DNA of 59,335 bases from Nemertoderma westbladi (Eukaryota; Xenacoelomorpha; Nemertodermatida; Nemertodermatidae): the NCBI GenBank assembly GCA_032718475.1, contig JAUCBJ010008348.1:1-59335 (forward strand), in the 5' to 3' direction. The notes beneath the pieces are model-generated. The model did no database searches. It was not told the origin of the DNA and was given only the letters and a program-made list of their open reading frames with translations. This document shows, one piece after another, positions 1 through 11,840 of this stretch. The number at the start of each line of letters is the position of its first letter. Position 1 is the first letter of the stretch. Position numbers and translations under genes: made by a program.

Positions 1-2
1 AT

Positions 3-2585
3 AAATTAGTCAATATACAAAGGGGCATACCAATACCCCCTGTAACATTGTGTCAACCTGTTAGGTCTGAAGTATTACATGCGCAAGGTGTGGAGCCTAC
101 ACGCATCTATACTGCTAGTGAAGTTGAAACTCCTATAACAAACCCCATTAAGGGTGATTATAGACCTGTTATTAATGATATTCCCTATAGACCTGATAAT
201 GATCCGAGAAATTTATATACCGATAATTCGATATTAAATAACACGATGGCCCAGGAAAGCTTTACGCGTCAGATGGCTAGAACAGAAGCCCGCCAAGCAG
301 TCAAAGTGGGAGAGATCGTCAAATTCAATGGAGACGAAATGAAATGGTTACCTTTCAACGAATATTACAAAGACAGCATACAGAACTCTGTGCTATCTAA
401 CGGAGAGAAACTTAGGTTCCTCATCAAGTGCTTGGAAGGACCTCCCAAGTTAATGGCGTTAAAGTTTATTGGACATCCAGATGGATTAAGACAAGTTTGG
501 GATACATTAAACATCAGGTATGGTAACAAGGATAACATAGCTAAGTATTTATATGCAAAATTAGTAGCCCCCCGACACTTCCTTAGTAGCGGGATTATAG
601 AGTTTTCCGATGAAATTCAAGAGATCTGTAGACAACTGGACTGGTTAGGTAAGTCGCATGAATATCAGAGTTCCATGGTTATTGGAGCCGTAGTCTCTAC
701 TTTACCAAAGGGTGGAGTATGTACACGCTGGGACAAGAAAGTGTTGTACATGAATGAACAACAACGACGAAGTCCTACCATGGCTGATCTCATGTCCTTC
801 TTAGATAGTGAAGTAAAATTACAACTCATAAGGCAGTCCAGAGAGAAAACATCGGAAAATAAGGTAAGTGAGAAACCCGTTTCTAGGAGAAGGATAATAC
901 CAGTGTGTTACACTGACGACGGCGAGAGCCAAGCTTCTCAAGAAGAGGACAGCGGGAAAGACACAGCAAAATCTTACTATGACAACAAGACCTATAAAGA
1001 CGTAAGTAAATACAAGTCTCGAATCAGTGACAGGAGAGAACAGGTAACAACAACTCCTCCTACGTCTCCTAAGAAAATTCACGGAAGAAAGCCCGAAGAA
1101 AGAACGAGAGTACATAACGTTAACCAAGTTAAGGTGAGTAACATCAAACCAAAATGTGCGCTGTGCGACGGGCCCCACCGTTTGAGTGCGTGTGCTGAAT
1201 TTCTAAAGAAATCCCCTGTAGACAGACGTACAGTCCTGTGGAATAAGCGGTTATGCTATAATTGCCTCAGATCAGGACACCAACGGCGAACCTGTTACTC
1301 CGACGTAAAGTGTGCAAAGTGTGGCGCGAAACATCACATCTTGTAACACAGTGAGTTCGAACGAGACAACCCGAGTCAGGTAAGTGAGCCCGAACTACAT
1401 GTCCAATTCAGTGATGTGAACGACACTGACCAAGGTTCTGAGTGGGAAGGATTCTATACAGACGAATTCTCCGATGCCAACGAATCCTGTTATCTAATAA
1501 ATACCACAGTGTATCGAGCACTTACGGATGAAAAGGACACTGACGAGTTTACTCCAACTCCTTTTGACAAACAACCATCTTGGAAAGTTCCGACTTCCAA
1601 CATAGGAATAAGAGAATTTCCTGTAGTGCAAGTTCGAGTTCATGGTCTCAACAAGAGTTACATAGTGAACGCCCTACTTGACTCCGGCAGCACAGGAACT
1701 TTCATCGATCAAGAACTAGCCGAAGATATCTTTGCTGGACAACCCAAGTTCCGGACTAAATTGAATATGTCAGGAATTATACAGGTTTGGAAATCTACCA
1801 TAACGGCAGATTACTATGTAGGTGCGTTGTCCACCCCCCAGGATAAATTAGGAGCACAAAGTATAAGGTCAGTAAAAATGGTGGCTATAAAGAACTTCGC
1901 TACTATCCAAGCAGACCTTTATAATTGGGACGAGGATGAGAGCATCCAACATCTTAAGATACCTCGATTCCAGACAGATTATCCTGGAGTGCAAATACTC
2001 ATCGGCCAAAACGCGCATGAGGCGCTCGAGACATTGGAGAAACGGCCTGCTCAACTGCAGCCACTACAAACCTATGCGGTAAGAACTAGAGTAGGTTGGT
2101 ACTTCACTGGCCCTTCCCGTAGAACTCTCAAAGAGAGATTACCTCAACAACAAGTATACCAAGTAAAGGGATGGGAAGTGGAGAGCAGTGATGTGGACGA
2201 CCCAACTGAGGGAACACCATACTCCTCAGATAATGACGATATTAACTCCAATGTAGATCAATGGAGACATTGCCTTGGGACGATTAATCCAGCCGACATC
2301 GCTTCCAGAGGAGCAACTCCTCAAGAACTGATAGATACTCCAGGCTGGTTAGGTGGATCCGACTCCTTAAGTAAAGAAGAAGAAGAATGGCCTCCTCATC
2401 TTACCACGGCAGAAATTAGACAGGCCAAGGGAGCGGAGAAAGTAACACAACAACTCAATCGCCCAGCTAGTCGTTTATGTTTAATGGAAAGAGACCGAAA
2501 ACTGTCCGAAAACTATGGAAGGCAAGATACTCTTCCTACGACTACTTCCCTAATCCGGCAAATATCTAGGGACTCCATAACGTGA
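3..2585 (+). pseudogene. BEL/Pao Gag-protease ORF, internal stop, pol deleted
   Basis: The frame is open at the window edge, so the start is missing. The part before nt 1346 is a Pao-type Gag (DUF1759-like), including a run beginning GEIVKFNGDE. It ends in three zinc-knuckle motifs: CALCDGPHRLSAC, CYNCLRSGHQRRTC and CAKCGAKHH. A TAA stop at 1344-1346 interrupts the frame; copy B has a leucine codon there. Downstream (1416-2585, same frame) is a DUF1758-type protease with the active-site run ALLDSGSTGTF. After about 200 further residues the reading jumps to NPADIASRGATPQEL, which in full-length BEL elements lies after RNase H. About 100 residues present in copy B near the end are also missing. 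Identification is firm; function is lost. Confidence 0.88.
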
Positions 2586-3131
2586 TAGCATGTGGAGTGG
2601 GCGTGTGACTATATCATTTTATATTTGTTTTTATTTTATATTTATGTATGTATTATTATGTACTTTATTATAATCGTTTTTATTTAATTTTATTTAGTAG
2701 AATGTTATTTTAGTGATTATTTAGTAGATTAGTGCAATATATTAGTGTTTATTACGTATTTAATTACTTATAATATATTTAGTGCGACGGCAAGAAATAA
2801 TTATTTTTCTCTTTCCTTACTGTCCGTATTATATTATAAATGCGAGACTATAGTAAGATGACATGTCAGTACTTCTTAAAGTACAATAAAGCCACTACTA
2901 TATTTAAGTATTATTGGTAGGCAGAGTATTAGGAATGCAAAGTTCAGATCCTCGTGTCTCGGCTAAACCAAGCTCTGGGTAGACCTTGGAAACGACTTGC
3001 CTCTTCACACTGACATTGCTTCGTGCGATATTGCTCTTCTACCTTATAACAAATAATACATATAGTAGCGTGATGTCCCGCTAACAGTAGCGTAAATCGC
3101 AAATAAAGCTGTTAAACTTTTGACCATCTGT

Positions 3132-3412
3132 AATTCTAGTCGATTAAGATATCGTGGCACCCACCGATATACTTGAAAGACAAATTCTAGAATCAGTGGT
3201 TAACGTCCCCAGACAAGTTCTGGAATAAATCGGTGCCCATCCTAAAATATTAATTTAATATTTATTAAAATCTGTAAAATCCCGATCCTTTAAAATTTCT
3301 AGTCAATTAAGATATCGCAGTATTTACCGATATTCTTAGAAGGACTATTTTTATAGAATTAAGGATCCTAAGTCCCCAGATATGCTCTGGAATAAAATTT
3401 GTGTCAATTTAA
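3132..3412 (+). repeat. Two ~115-bp direct repeats, each with a CCAGA-N5-TCTGG dyad before AATAAA
   Basis: Copy 1 starts TTCTAGTCGATTAAGATATC and copy 2 starts TTCTAGTCAATTAAGATATC. Each contains a 15-bp dyad (3209-3223 and 3376-3390) followed directly by AATAAA (3224-3229 and 3391-3396). The same pair occurs in copy B at 12174-12194 and 12339-12359 on the other strand. The AATAAA could serve as poly(A) signals for the Gag-protease transcript, but that is inference. Confidence 0.6.
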
Positions 3413-3710
3413 CATCAAATAATAAAATTCACGGGAATAAATTTAAATTCATATTCAAATGAATTTCATAAATTGTCATTTTGTGCAATTTATAACATTC
3501 CCAAAATTCCAGTAATTAATAGATCATGGGAGCGGAGATTCATATTGAGTGTACTAGAGCGCGAGAATCTCCAACATATAGTCAATAGCCGATAAAATTT
3601 ATAAAATCATGCATAAAGAGGATATTGACAATTAAAGAATTACTATTAAATAACATCCCAGATCTGTATACATGAGAATTGCCCTAATTCTACCGCTAGT
3701 TTTCCATAAT

Positions 3711-3724
3711 GTCACCATGGCAAC
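3711..3724 (+). promoter_or_regulatory. Perfect RFX X-box
   Basis: GTCACCATGGCAAC fits the RFX X-box consensus (GTNRCC, 0-3 bases, RGYAAC). It lies about 490 bp upstream of the extra ORF at 4210. Copy B has the matching site (11841-11854), so it is a conserved part of the element. Whether any RFX factor binds here is untested. Confidence 0.5.
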
Positions 3725-4209
3725 ACCCACGCTAGAATTAGAAGCAAGTTAAAGGAACAATAAAAAGCTTGCCCCATTGCGTAGCATAAGAGTATACACA
3801 GCGCACTATTAGTATCTAAGGATACATAGTAATAACGTGACATTCTGGATGACACTGACTAACGGACAAATGGCATGCATGTGTGTAGTAAGTAATGATT
3901 GTATGGAATTTGTGCGTTTATAGGTGAATGTTACTACTAAAGTGTGTTTACAGTAGATAATCGCAATTGTAAAGTAGCCCTAACTCTACCGAGATAACCT
4001 CAAGTGGATTCAAGCTTTTGGGACGGACAGTGGTGGGACTTGTGCCGGTTATCGTTGTCGTGCTGTTGCTACATGTTGGCGTAAACACCGCGACAACGGT
4101 ACATCGGCGCTGAGAAACCCACTGTCCGGGGGCAAAGCTTAGTAGGCAGCGACGCCCGCTTGCCTAAAATATTAACTCATATTGATATTGATAAACTCAG
4201 ATAGCAGAT

Positions 4210-5658
4210 ATGACGGAATTGATAGAAGATGACCTTGGTATTAGAGAGCGATATACTCTACCTTTACAAGCGTTTGTGGATAGCTTGATACGCGGTGAAG
4301 CCGATCCGACTATTACGGAGGACGATGGTCGTTATATCGAACCGCCGATGTCCCAGGAACAACTTACGCGTGAAGCGGACTATAGAAAATTCACCGCTCG
4401 TTATACGAATCGTAATGGTACGTATATGGACTTCTTAACTACCGGCCATCCTATCGATTTACATGATACGGACGATGTATACACCGAAAGGGAAATGGTT
4501 CTATTTAAATATCATACCCAGCGGAGTCGTAACGATAAACCGAGAATAGATCACGAAAATTATATTCGTAACAGACTGGGAAGACGAACCCATATGTTTA
4601 GAATCTGAAGAGATTCAGCCCCCACGTCTCGGAGTAGCGATAGCGACTACATATTGGAATGGTATCAAGGTCCACAGTGTCTTACTGCGTATGATTATCG
4701 CCACGCCAATTATGTTTCTCGACAACGTTGTCGGCTGTGCGCATCGAGAGACCATATTACGTCCATGGACACCAACGATCTTTGTTCCTATTTCCACGAG
4801 CAACCGTCGATGGAAATCTATTGTGCATATTGTCGGCTTAATAATTTGCACATTTTTGCTGTCTGCCCCCAATTTATGACTCAATGCCATCATTGTCAAT
4901 TAAAAGGACACGCCAGCTTTGATTGTCCCTTTAACCATGATTTAGAGAGCGTAGATGAAATGATTGTACTACGTTATATCAGAGCTTGGGAAGCGAACGC
5001 TGATTTACATTGTGATTCACGCCATCGCTATTATCCTGGACGCGCCTACGAAGGAGTTTATGCGTTCCATCCATATTTGTTTGCCTCCGTCGAGCAGAAA
5101 TCGCGCCTATCAAGTTATGAGCTACTGAAGCGCGTCGGAGAATGTATTTCAACCAAATTCGTACGCAAATTTCTCAGGAGTGTTAATCCTAGCGACCTTC
5201 ATTCCTATAACTTAATCAATCATATCCGTCAGGATCCGGACTATGGAGAATTGTTTGTTAACTCACACCCTGAGTTACATAAAGTATATCGACGGCCTTA
5301 CGAATACCGAGCCCGCGAACGCGAGTTGGAAAGAACCATTAAACCAAGGAAGTTTCTAACTGCCTATGGTCCACCCACGGCCCTCGTTCAGACCACTCGT
5401 AAAGGACCCGTAAGAGCGGCTGTCTTGAAACGAGCTCTCAAAGCCGTTAGACCCCTCTCCCCGGACGTTGATGTCAATCAACCCGGTACTTCGACCGGCG
5501 GATATACCGATCGCAATCCCATACCTTCTGATGCAATCATATTGCACCCTTCACCCAGGAGTTATAGCCCTCCTCGTAAAGTGGCTCGCCCCAAAGAGAA
5601 AAGGACTCTTGCTAGCTTTAAAAAACTGCGTAAACGCCGTCCGCGCAAGAAAGACTAA
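4210..5658 (+). pseudogene. Extra 3' ORF: acidic start, three zinc knuckles, basic tail; internal TGA
   Basis: I do not recognise this protein. Residues 1-132 (4210-4608) are acidic, beginning MTELIEDDLGIRERY. A TGA at 4606-4608 interrupts the frame, which continues to 5658. The downstream part has three Cys/His motifs: CRLCASRDH, CAYCRLNNLHIFAVC (CX2CX5HX4C) and CHHCQLKGHASFDC (an exact retroviral-type CX2CX4HX4C). It ends with a very basic tail rich in Lys and Arg. This looks like a second nucleocapsid-like nucleic-acid-binding protein placed where some retroelements have env or accessory genes. Copy B shares the start and the end of this ORF but not the zinc-knuckle middle. Whether the ORF was single and intact in the active ancestor is inference. 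Confidence 0.6.
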
Positions 5659-5728
5659 CTGTTTAGAGTATTTACGTATATTAGAAACTGTGATTTTTGT
5701 ATATTTATAGACTCAAATCCCATTTTCT

Positions 5729-5736
5729 GGGAGCGG
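5729..5736 (+). other. Candidate polypurine tract of copy A
   Basis: GGGAGCGG directly precedes the first TG of the 3' LTR, where plus-strand priming would start in an LTR retroelement. It is short, so the call rests mainly on position. Confidence 0.45.
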
Positions 5737-6976
5737 TGTAAAAGCTTCTGTGGGATATAACTGGCCCCTTTTGCTTCGCAATCCAGTTTCCCCCCAGGCG
5801 CTGGAATACTCTAAAAAGGTTCTCTAACTGTATATATATTCCCCTCGCCCGCAAGGTACCGTTACAGGTGTTTTAACGGACATAAAAGTCATTCTGCTAT
5901 ATACGTGTTTTGGCGGACATGGTAAGGCAAAAAACCTGCAATGCACCAACTACCTTTCACAGCTTAGCCGTGATGATTCATATTACGACATCTAACAGCT
6001 GGTTGCTGACATGGAAACAGCCATTGGACGCATGGTTCTTTGTTTGGCTTGAGCCAATCAGAGCGATTTTTCCTGTCGACGTGTAGCTTTTTGGCCGATC
6101 ATAAGGAGAGTGTTCAGTCTTACTGTTTTACTTGATACTTTGTTGTTATTGCTGTCTAAGCCAGAAACACCGGCTCTAGAAACTCTAGTAAAACTGCTTA
6201 AATTATCGAAAGTATAAACTGTTACCTAACTAATCTCACTAATCGAACGAACTCACTATCTCACTTAATTTAACTGCATTAATCATATTGTTTGTACTGT
6301 TATTTACCGTCAGTTATTAATTGTACCTATTTGTTGATGGAAATATTGCTCTTTGGATAATACGGATAAATCACCCAAATTCCCAATTTTCTTGATACAC
6401 TACAGGTTAGAGAGACCGGCTATACATAACAATTGCGATTTATATTAATGTGGTGTGTATTGAATCTAATGTTATTTAGCAGACACTACATGAGTCAATT
6501 ACTGCTCTCTTTATGTGTGATCAAATATACTGACGGTCGGCAGAATAGTGTGTATGATTGTGATTGGTAACAAAGTATTTCCTAAAGAATACGCTTTATG
6601 CTTTAATCATAAGCAGTATCGTTGCGTTTAGTATAAGTCCTAGTTCTGTTTAAATAGATAGAGCGCCACGTCCTAAAGGAACTGTTAATATTTCCCGAAA
6701 GCCAATAATATCTGTCAGGAATTAATTATTAACGATCTATCGAATAATACAGTAAGTTTACACTGCAACCTTACACTGCAATAATAAAATTTAAGCATCC
6801 GAATTCAGCCTCCCGGGTGTAGATCCATCGGGTGAATGATCGCGCATGGGCTGACTTCGGCTAATGTTTTGCGTATTAGCATAAAATATTGTCGTATGCT
6901 AAAGTGGTTTTAATTAACTAAAAGACATATAAATTTTGGCAGGTTAAACTGCTAAAGGTCTTCAAAAGCGCGAACA
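5737..6976 (+). repeat. 3' LTR of copy A (1,240 bp)
   Basis: Starts TGTAAAAGC and ends GCGCGAACA (TG...CA). It aligns along its length with the inverted 19973-21119; shared blocks include TTTAACGGACATAA, GGTTAGAGAGACCGG and GGCAGGTTAAACTGCTAAAG. Similarity begins and ends sharply at these termini. Divergence is high, so the two copies are old or from different subfamilies. The right edge abuts the 30-bp minisatellite. Confidence 0.8.
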
Positions 6977-7735
6977 CTCACTACCGGTTGAACATCTCCA
7001 GCTACACTCACTACCGGTTGAACATCTCCAGTTATACTCAGTACTGGTTGAACATCGTCAGCTACACTCACCACCGGTTGAACATCTCCACCTACACCCA
7101 CTACCGGTTGAACATCTCCAGTTACTCTCACTACCAGTTGAACATCTCCAGCTACACTCACTACCGGTTGAACATCTCCAGTTACACTCAGTACTGGTTG
7201 AACATTTTCAGCTACACTCACTACCGGTTGAACATCTCCAGCTACACTCAGTACCGGTTGAACATCTCCAGTTACACTCAGTACTGGTTGAACATCTTCA
7301 GCTACACTCACTACCGGTTGAACATCTCCAGCTACACTCAGTACTGGTTGAACATCTTCAGCTACACTCACCACCGGTTGAACATCTCCAGCTACACCCA
7401 CTACCGGTTGAACATCTCCAGTTACACTCACTACCGGTTGAACATCTCCAGTTACTCTCACTACCAGTTGAACATCTCCAGTTACACTCACCACCGGTTT
7501 AACATCTCCAGTTACACTCAGTACTGGTTGAACATCGTCAGCTACACTCACTACCGGTTGAACATCTCCAGTTACTCTCACTACCAGTTGAACATCTCCA
7601 GTTACTCTCACTACCGGTTGAACATCTCCAGCTACACTCACTACCGGTTGAACATCTCCAGCTACACTCACTACCGGTTGAACATCTCCAGTTACACTCA
7701 GTACTGGTTGAACATCTTCAGCTACACTCACTACT
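6971..7735. repeat. 30-bp minisatellite, about 25 copies
   Basis: Unit ACTCACTACCGGTTGAACAT followed by CTCCAGCTAC, with variants such as CAGTACTGG and GTCAGC. Because 30 is a multiple of three, both strands stay open for about 250 codons as 10-residue repeats. There is no start context, unique sequence or splice signal around it, so I call it non-coding. The LTR of copy A ends exactly at its left edge. Confidence 0.9.
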
Positions 7736-7814
7736 AGAGGACATCTACAGTTCTATAAAGTAACTTGTAAATGGACCAATAGACTTGTAAATAATCTTGT
7801 AATTTGGCAGTCTC

Positions 7815-8010
7815 ATGGAGCGAATAAGCATGGTGGACAGCCCATGACTTTCTTGTGACACATCTCAAAGGACACTGGCCTTGAAGATTCGGATGATATA
7901 GCAAATGTCATGGGTGATAGGGAGTTGTGGCGGCGCAATTTAGGTGGACAAGCCGGCACAGCTTTCTTAAAAAGCACCTGCAATGCAGCGTGCCGATCCT
8001 AGTAGTAGTA
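7815..8010 (+). repeat. Dispersed repeat with (TAG)n end
   Basis: Similar to 26120-26395. Shared blocks are GAATAAGCATGGTGG, GGGAGTTGTGGCGG and GCAATGCAGC, followed by a TAGTAGTAG tail. A fixed 3' end with a short microsatellite suggests a retroposon tail, but I cannot name the family. Confidence 0.5.
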
Positions 8011-8323
8011 GTAGTGTAAATTGACCCCCCACCCCAAATTTTCGGCAAAGGTTAAAATAAGCTTTACAAATTTCCAGCTATTTAAATATACTGTGAGGTG
8101 TTGAGTAGGCAACCTATTCATTCTAATACTATTACCGTAGACCTATTTAAAATTCACTCCATTAATTATTTCAAGGCCAATTATCCTATCATATTGTGGC
8201 AAACAGGCATTTACGGGGTTTTATCAGCCTAAGCATTGGATATCAATCTAAGGTACCAGAATCACCAAAAACCTAAAAATGGCCAAAAATCGCCTTAAGG
8301 GGTTTTACCAGATTACCCACGAT

Positions 8324-8747
8324 ATGGACCCTACAATATACACTCAATAATAAAGTAACTACTACAGTAATGCATAGTAATTGTATATATATCATGCACT
8401 GCACATGAATATCATGCATAGAAATCAAAAAGCAAGGAATTATATAATCCGCACTTATCATCAATATCTTTTAGAAATCAAAAATCATATACTGTAACTG
8501 TTAAACATAATAACGTATATTTTTCCGCTAAACCATGGATTACTAAATATAGATATATCTATATTTAGTATTCCATGGCTAAACATTATAATTTTTTGGA
8601 GGAAGAATGGCGTGGTTTGTGGGTTAAAATTAATGAATTCATCCGAAGGGTTATAAGTTATCGGCTGTCTAGAAGCCGAATAGATTGTTTAACTGCTTTG
8701 TTGATTGACTTTATCTGTATACAGTAAGCAGTGAGATGAGACTTCAT
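8324..8747 (+). repeat. Dispersed ~0.4-kb repeat, copy 1
   Basis: Nearly identical to 38038-38416 in the same orientation, from ATGGACCCTACAATATACAC to GAGATGAGACTTCAT. It differs mainly by a 46-bp palindromic insertion at 8533. No coding potential is seen and the family is unknown. Confidence 0.8.
8533..8578. mobile_element. 46-bp palindromic insertion with 5-bp target duplication
   Basis: Starts and ends CCATGG. The two 23-bp halves are inverted repeats with one mismatch. It is flanked by CTAAA on both sides (8528-8532 and 8579-8583). The related repeat at 38.2 kb has a single CTAAA and no insert, so it serves as the empty site. The mechanism is unknown; an extreme MITE is one option. Confidence 0.65.
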
Positions 8748-9829
8748 CCAGCACCAACAGATGAAGATACGGGATAAGCGGATAGACGATATACTCAGGT
8801 CCAAGACCGTGGTATAGGCTACATAATCTTAGATGTCTACTGCATATCTGACCTAAACTGGTGTAGAATATTTTTCACTTGATCTACTTATTTTTATGTA
8901 ACTTACAGTATAATCTCTTACCAATCGTTCGTATTTTTAAATAGACCCAAATGGTGCAACTGTTATTTGTTATTTCTTAAATAATCCAATTCATATGCAA
9001 TATTTTATTTTAATTAAATCCATCAGTTCTACATACCAAACTGTTTCTATACAACGATTTTATCGAATATTTTAATTTTATTTTATATTTTATTTTAACC
9101 CTTAAAGCTTAAACTGTGTACCGGTACTTATTTTCTCATCGTGTAGTGTTAGCTAATCCATGTAAATTTAAGTGTTCAAATGTCTTGATCTATTTTACAT
9201 ACCGTACTGTTTTTATAGCTATGGATTATCTGATATTTTAAATTAATTTTATATTTTATTTCCAACCCTTAAACTATCGATATTAGCCCTAACCGATATA
9301 CTTGTATCCGATTTTATCGACTGATATGTAACTTTCTGTGTATACTCGTGATACTATATAGACTGTCATTTTATTGAATTTGTTTAGTAATTCTAATGTA
9401 TATTTGTAATTTTTAGTGTATGTATCTGACTTTATCGACTGTTATGTAATTTGCTGTGTATACTCGTGATTTTACAGACGTCACTTTAACCCTTTAGCAA
9501 GCAAGACATTTTATTAGTAACCATTTTTATAAGAACACTATTTTAATTTAACTGCGTCCTTTTATGTTTCAATTGTTTTATATATGTTTTTGTCATTGTT
9601 TCGTAAACATGGTCGGTATTGGTCGCAATACTTAATTACTTACCGGTACTGTTATAATTACTTTCAGTTGGACTTTCTTTTGGTGTGTACGGGTTCCATA
9701 AGCATTAGCTTTCTTATACCCAAACTATTAAACATTAAACATTAAACATTAAACAGAACATTTTCCATAGTAGCATATTTTTATTTATTATATAATTTAA
9801 ACATGACATAATATATTATTATAACTTTT
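8748..9829. other. AT-rich intergenic DNA with imperfect tandem duplications
   Basis: No gene found. Segments near 9030-9120 and 9190-9265 resemble each other, as do 9300-9372 and 9421-9483, indicating old local duplications. A short AAACATT run is at about 9727-9757. Confidence 0.5.
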
Positions 9830-9990
9830 GATGGGTACAGCTTTGCAAAGTCGGCAATGACGTCCAGGTGGGATTGAACTGGTAACCTAGTATTGCTAGT
9901 GTAGCCTAATGTATTGGGTGAGTACCGGGCAGGTGGGGGTGGGGTAGCAAAAGGGCTTATGCTGTGAGCTATATACACTTAGTAGACCAG
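9830..9990 (-). repeat. Possible tRNA-derived SINE fragment
   Basis: On the minus strand, GGTTACCAGTTCAATCCCAC resembles a tRNA B box. An A-box-like TAGCTCACAGC lies upstream, but the spacing is longer than in tRNAs. Weak evidence. Confidence 0.25.
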
Positions 9991-10044
9991 ATTACAGGCT
10001 TCGCTGCGTGATTGTAATTACATAAAAGTTATGATGAAAAAATA

Positions 10045-11352
10045 TGAAAAAATATGATGAAAGTCGTCTAAACGATAGCGGTAGGTGGACCATATGTAGT
10101 GAGAAATTTCCTCGGTTTGATGATTCTTTCCAACTCGAGTTCTCGGGCTCTGTCGAAATCGATATGCTTCTCCACGAGCTGATTTTCCTCCGCTTGTCAT
10201 TGGAAGCATTCGTCTAAAACTCGTTTAGAGTGTAGGGTCGTCCAAGTTCGATATCTTCTTAGAGATTCTGGATTTTCCGATCGAACTGAAATAAAGCTAA
10301 TTCGTTTACCGCTTGGACTTGCCGGTGCAATTTACGTTTCTCTAAACAATTGTAGGTTCCTTTTCCGATCTTTTGACGAATAGTGTCCGACGCATTTCGT
10401 ACAACTCTCTCCTCCACCTCGGTGACAGGTTGTATCGGGTTAAACCGGGACGATGATACGGTTGAATGGCGATATTAGATGTCCGCGTCCCAATCCGGCT
10501 AGGTAAGATGGGCGAATATTTAGGGAGCCCACAACCGGAGTGCCACCGACTAACTGCTCGGGTAACACTAGATCTTTGAACAGTGAGTACAGTTCGGGAG
10601 GATCTGTGATACTATTAGGATCAAGAGTCTGAGGTCTAACTAGGGAATGAGGAGGTCCGACTGAGTATTCCGGAACTCTGATCATAGGTTTATTTAAGGA
10701 TCGTTTGAATCGAACGAGCGTAGTTGATACATCGAACAAGTTTCGCTCGAAACTCCTGTAAATATAGCGAGTAAAACTGTGTTTAAAGCAACGTCTCCGC
10801 GGATGTTTATATCTTTACGTTTGTTGGTTGGGTTTTGGGCATTCATCGCAATACTACCCAAGACGCACTTCTTGTAGGGGAAACGCGGGTGATATTTATT
10901 CGGTTTTACAACGTTTCTCTCAAGAATTCCAAATATACATTGGAGTTACCGCGTTTATCAGGTTCTTTAACGTCTTCTCTTTCGAGTCGATTTCGAATAG
11001 GATTTTCGCATTCGATTTTCAGTTTATCGTTCCGACTCCGCTGGGTAGGATATTTAAATAATACCATTTCCCTTTCGGTGTCGACATAGTCCGTATCGTG
11101 TAAATCGATAGGATGGCCAGTAGTTAAGAAGTCCATATACGTACCGTTACGATGCGTATAGCGAGCGGTGAATTTTCTATAGTCCAATTCACGCGTAAGT
11201 TGCTCCTGGGACATCGGCGGTTCGATATAACGACCATCGTCCTCCGTAGTAGTTGGACTAGCGTCGCTGCGTATCAAGCTATCAATAAACGCTTGCAACG
11301 GTAGAGTATATTTCTCCCTGATACCAAGATCATCTTCAATCAACTCAGTCAT
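10045..11352 (-). pseudogene. Extra 3' ORF of copy B, different middle, truncated
   Basis: The N-terminal 130 residues (11352 to about 10960) match the copy A ORF closely, including MTELIEDDLGIRE and YMDFLTTGHPIDLHDTD. After the shared IRNRL the copies diverge. A run of ORF fragments follows, including 10739-10440, which encodes a proline-rich stretch without cysteines. At about 10150-10065 similarity to the copy A tail returns (LELERIIKPRKF), after which a stop follows and the element ends. The zinc-knuckle module of copy A is therefore replaced here. Several stops and frame changes make this a pseudogene; the ancestral function is unknown. Confidence 0.55.
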
Positions 11353-11840
11353 AGCTGCTATATGAGTTTATCAATATTATAATTAGTTATAATTAGGCTA
11401 GCGGGCGTCGCTGCCTACCCCTCTCGGCCCCCGGACAGCGCAAGATCCTCAGCGCTGGTGTACTTTCGCCGATGTGCCTATCGCCAACGTAGTAGCTGCA
11501 CAACGACCACAACAACCAGCGCGAGTCACTCCACCGTCCGTCCCAAAGGCTTAGATTTACTTCAGGTTCTTACTGGAGAGTTAGGGCTACTTTCACAATT
11601 GCGACTCACTACTGTAAACACACTTTAGTAGTAACATTCACCTATAAACGCACAAATTCCACACAACTGTCACAAACCGCACACATTCGGGCCATTTGTC
11701 CGTTAGTCAAGTGCCTTCCAGAATGCCACGTTATTATTATGTATCCTTGGATACTAGCAGTGTGCTATTTTATTCCTTATGCTATTCAATGGGGCAAGCC
11801 TTTATTGTTCTTTTAACTAACTTCTAATTCTAGCGTGGTT

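Larger units (their letters stand above)
2586..4209 (+). other. Non-coding 3' region of copy A
   Basis: AT-rich DNA with no credible ORF between the protease ORF and the extra ORF. It is matched in inverted orientation by about 11.36-12.99 kb, so it belongs to the element. It holds two diverged copies of a roughly 115-bp repeat (3132-3412) and an RFX-type X-box (3711-3724). From about 4010 to 4165 it becomes GC-richer, which may mark a promoter or leader for the ORF at 4210 (inference). Confidence 0.6.
1..6976 (+). mobile_element. BEL/Pao-derived LTR element, copy A, cut by window start
   Basis: A retroelement copy entered inside gag. In order it has Gag plus a DUF1758-type aspartic protease (3-2585), 1.6 kb of non-coding DNA (2586-4209), an extra ORF (4210-5658), a purine-rich GGGAGCGG just before the LTR, and a 3' LTR (5737-6976). 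Its relative lies inverted at 10045-21119, and comparing the two defined the LTR edges. Gag, the cysteine motifs and the DSGS protease are BEL/Pao-like. Reverse transcriptase and RNase H are absent and integrase is essentially gone, so it is non-autonomous. That it was moved by a full-length relative is inference. The 5' LTR and leader lie outside the window. Confidence 0.85.

Noticed and set aside
6952-7737. Long open frames on both strands (about 250 codons) of 10-residue repeats
   Set aside because: They follow from a 30-bp repeat unit divisible by three; no unique sequence or gene signals around them.
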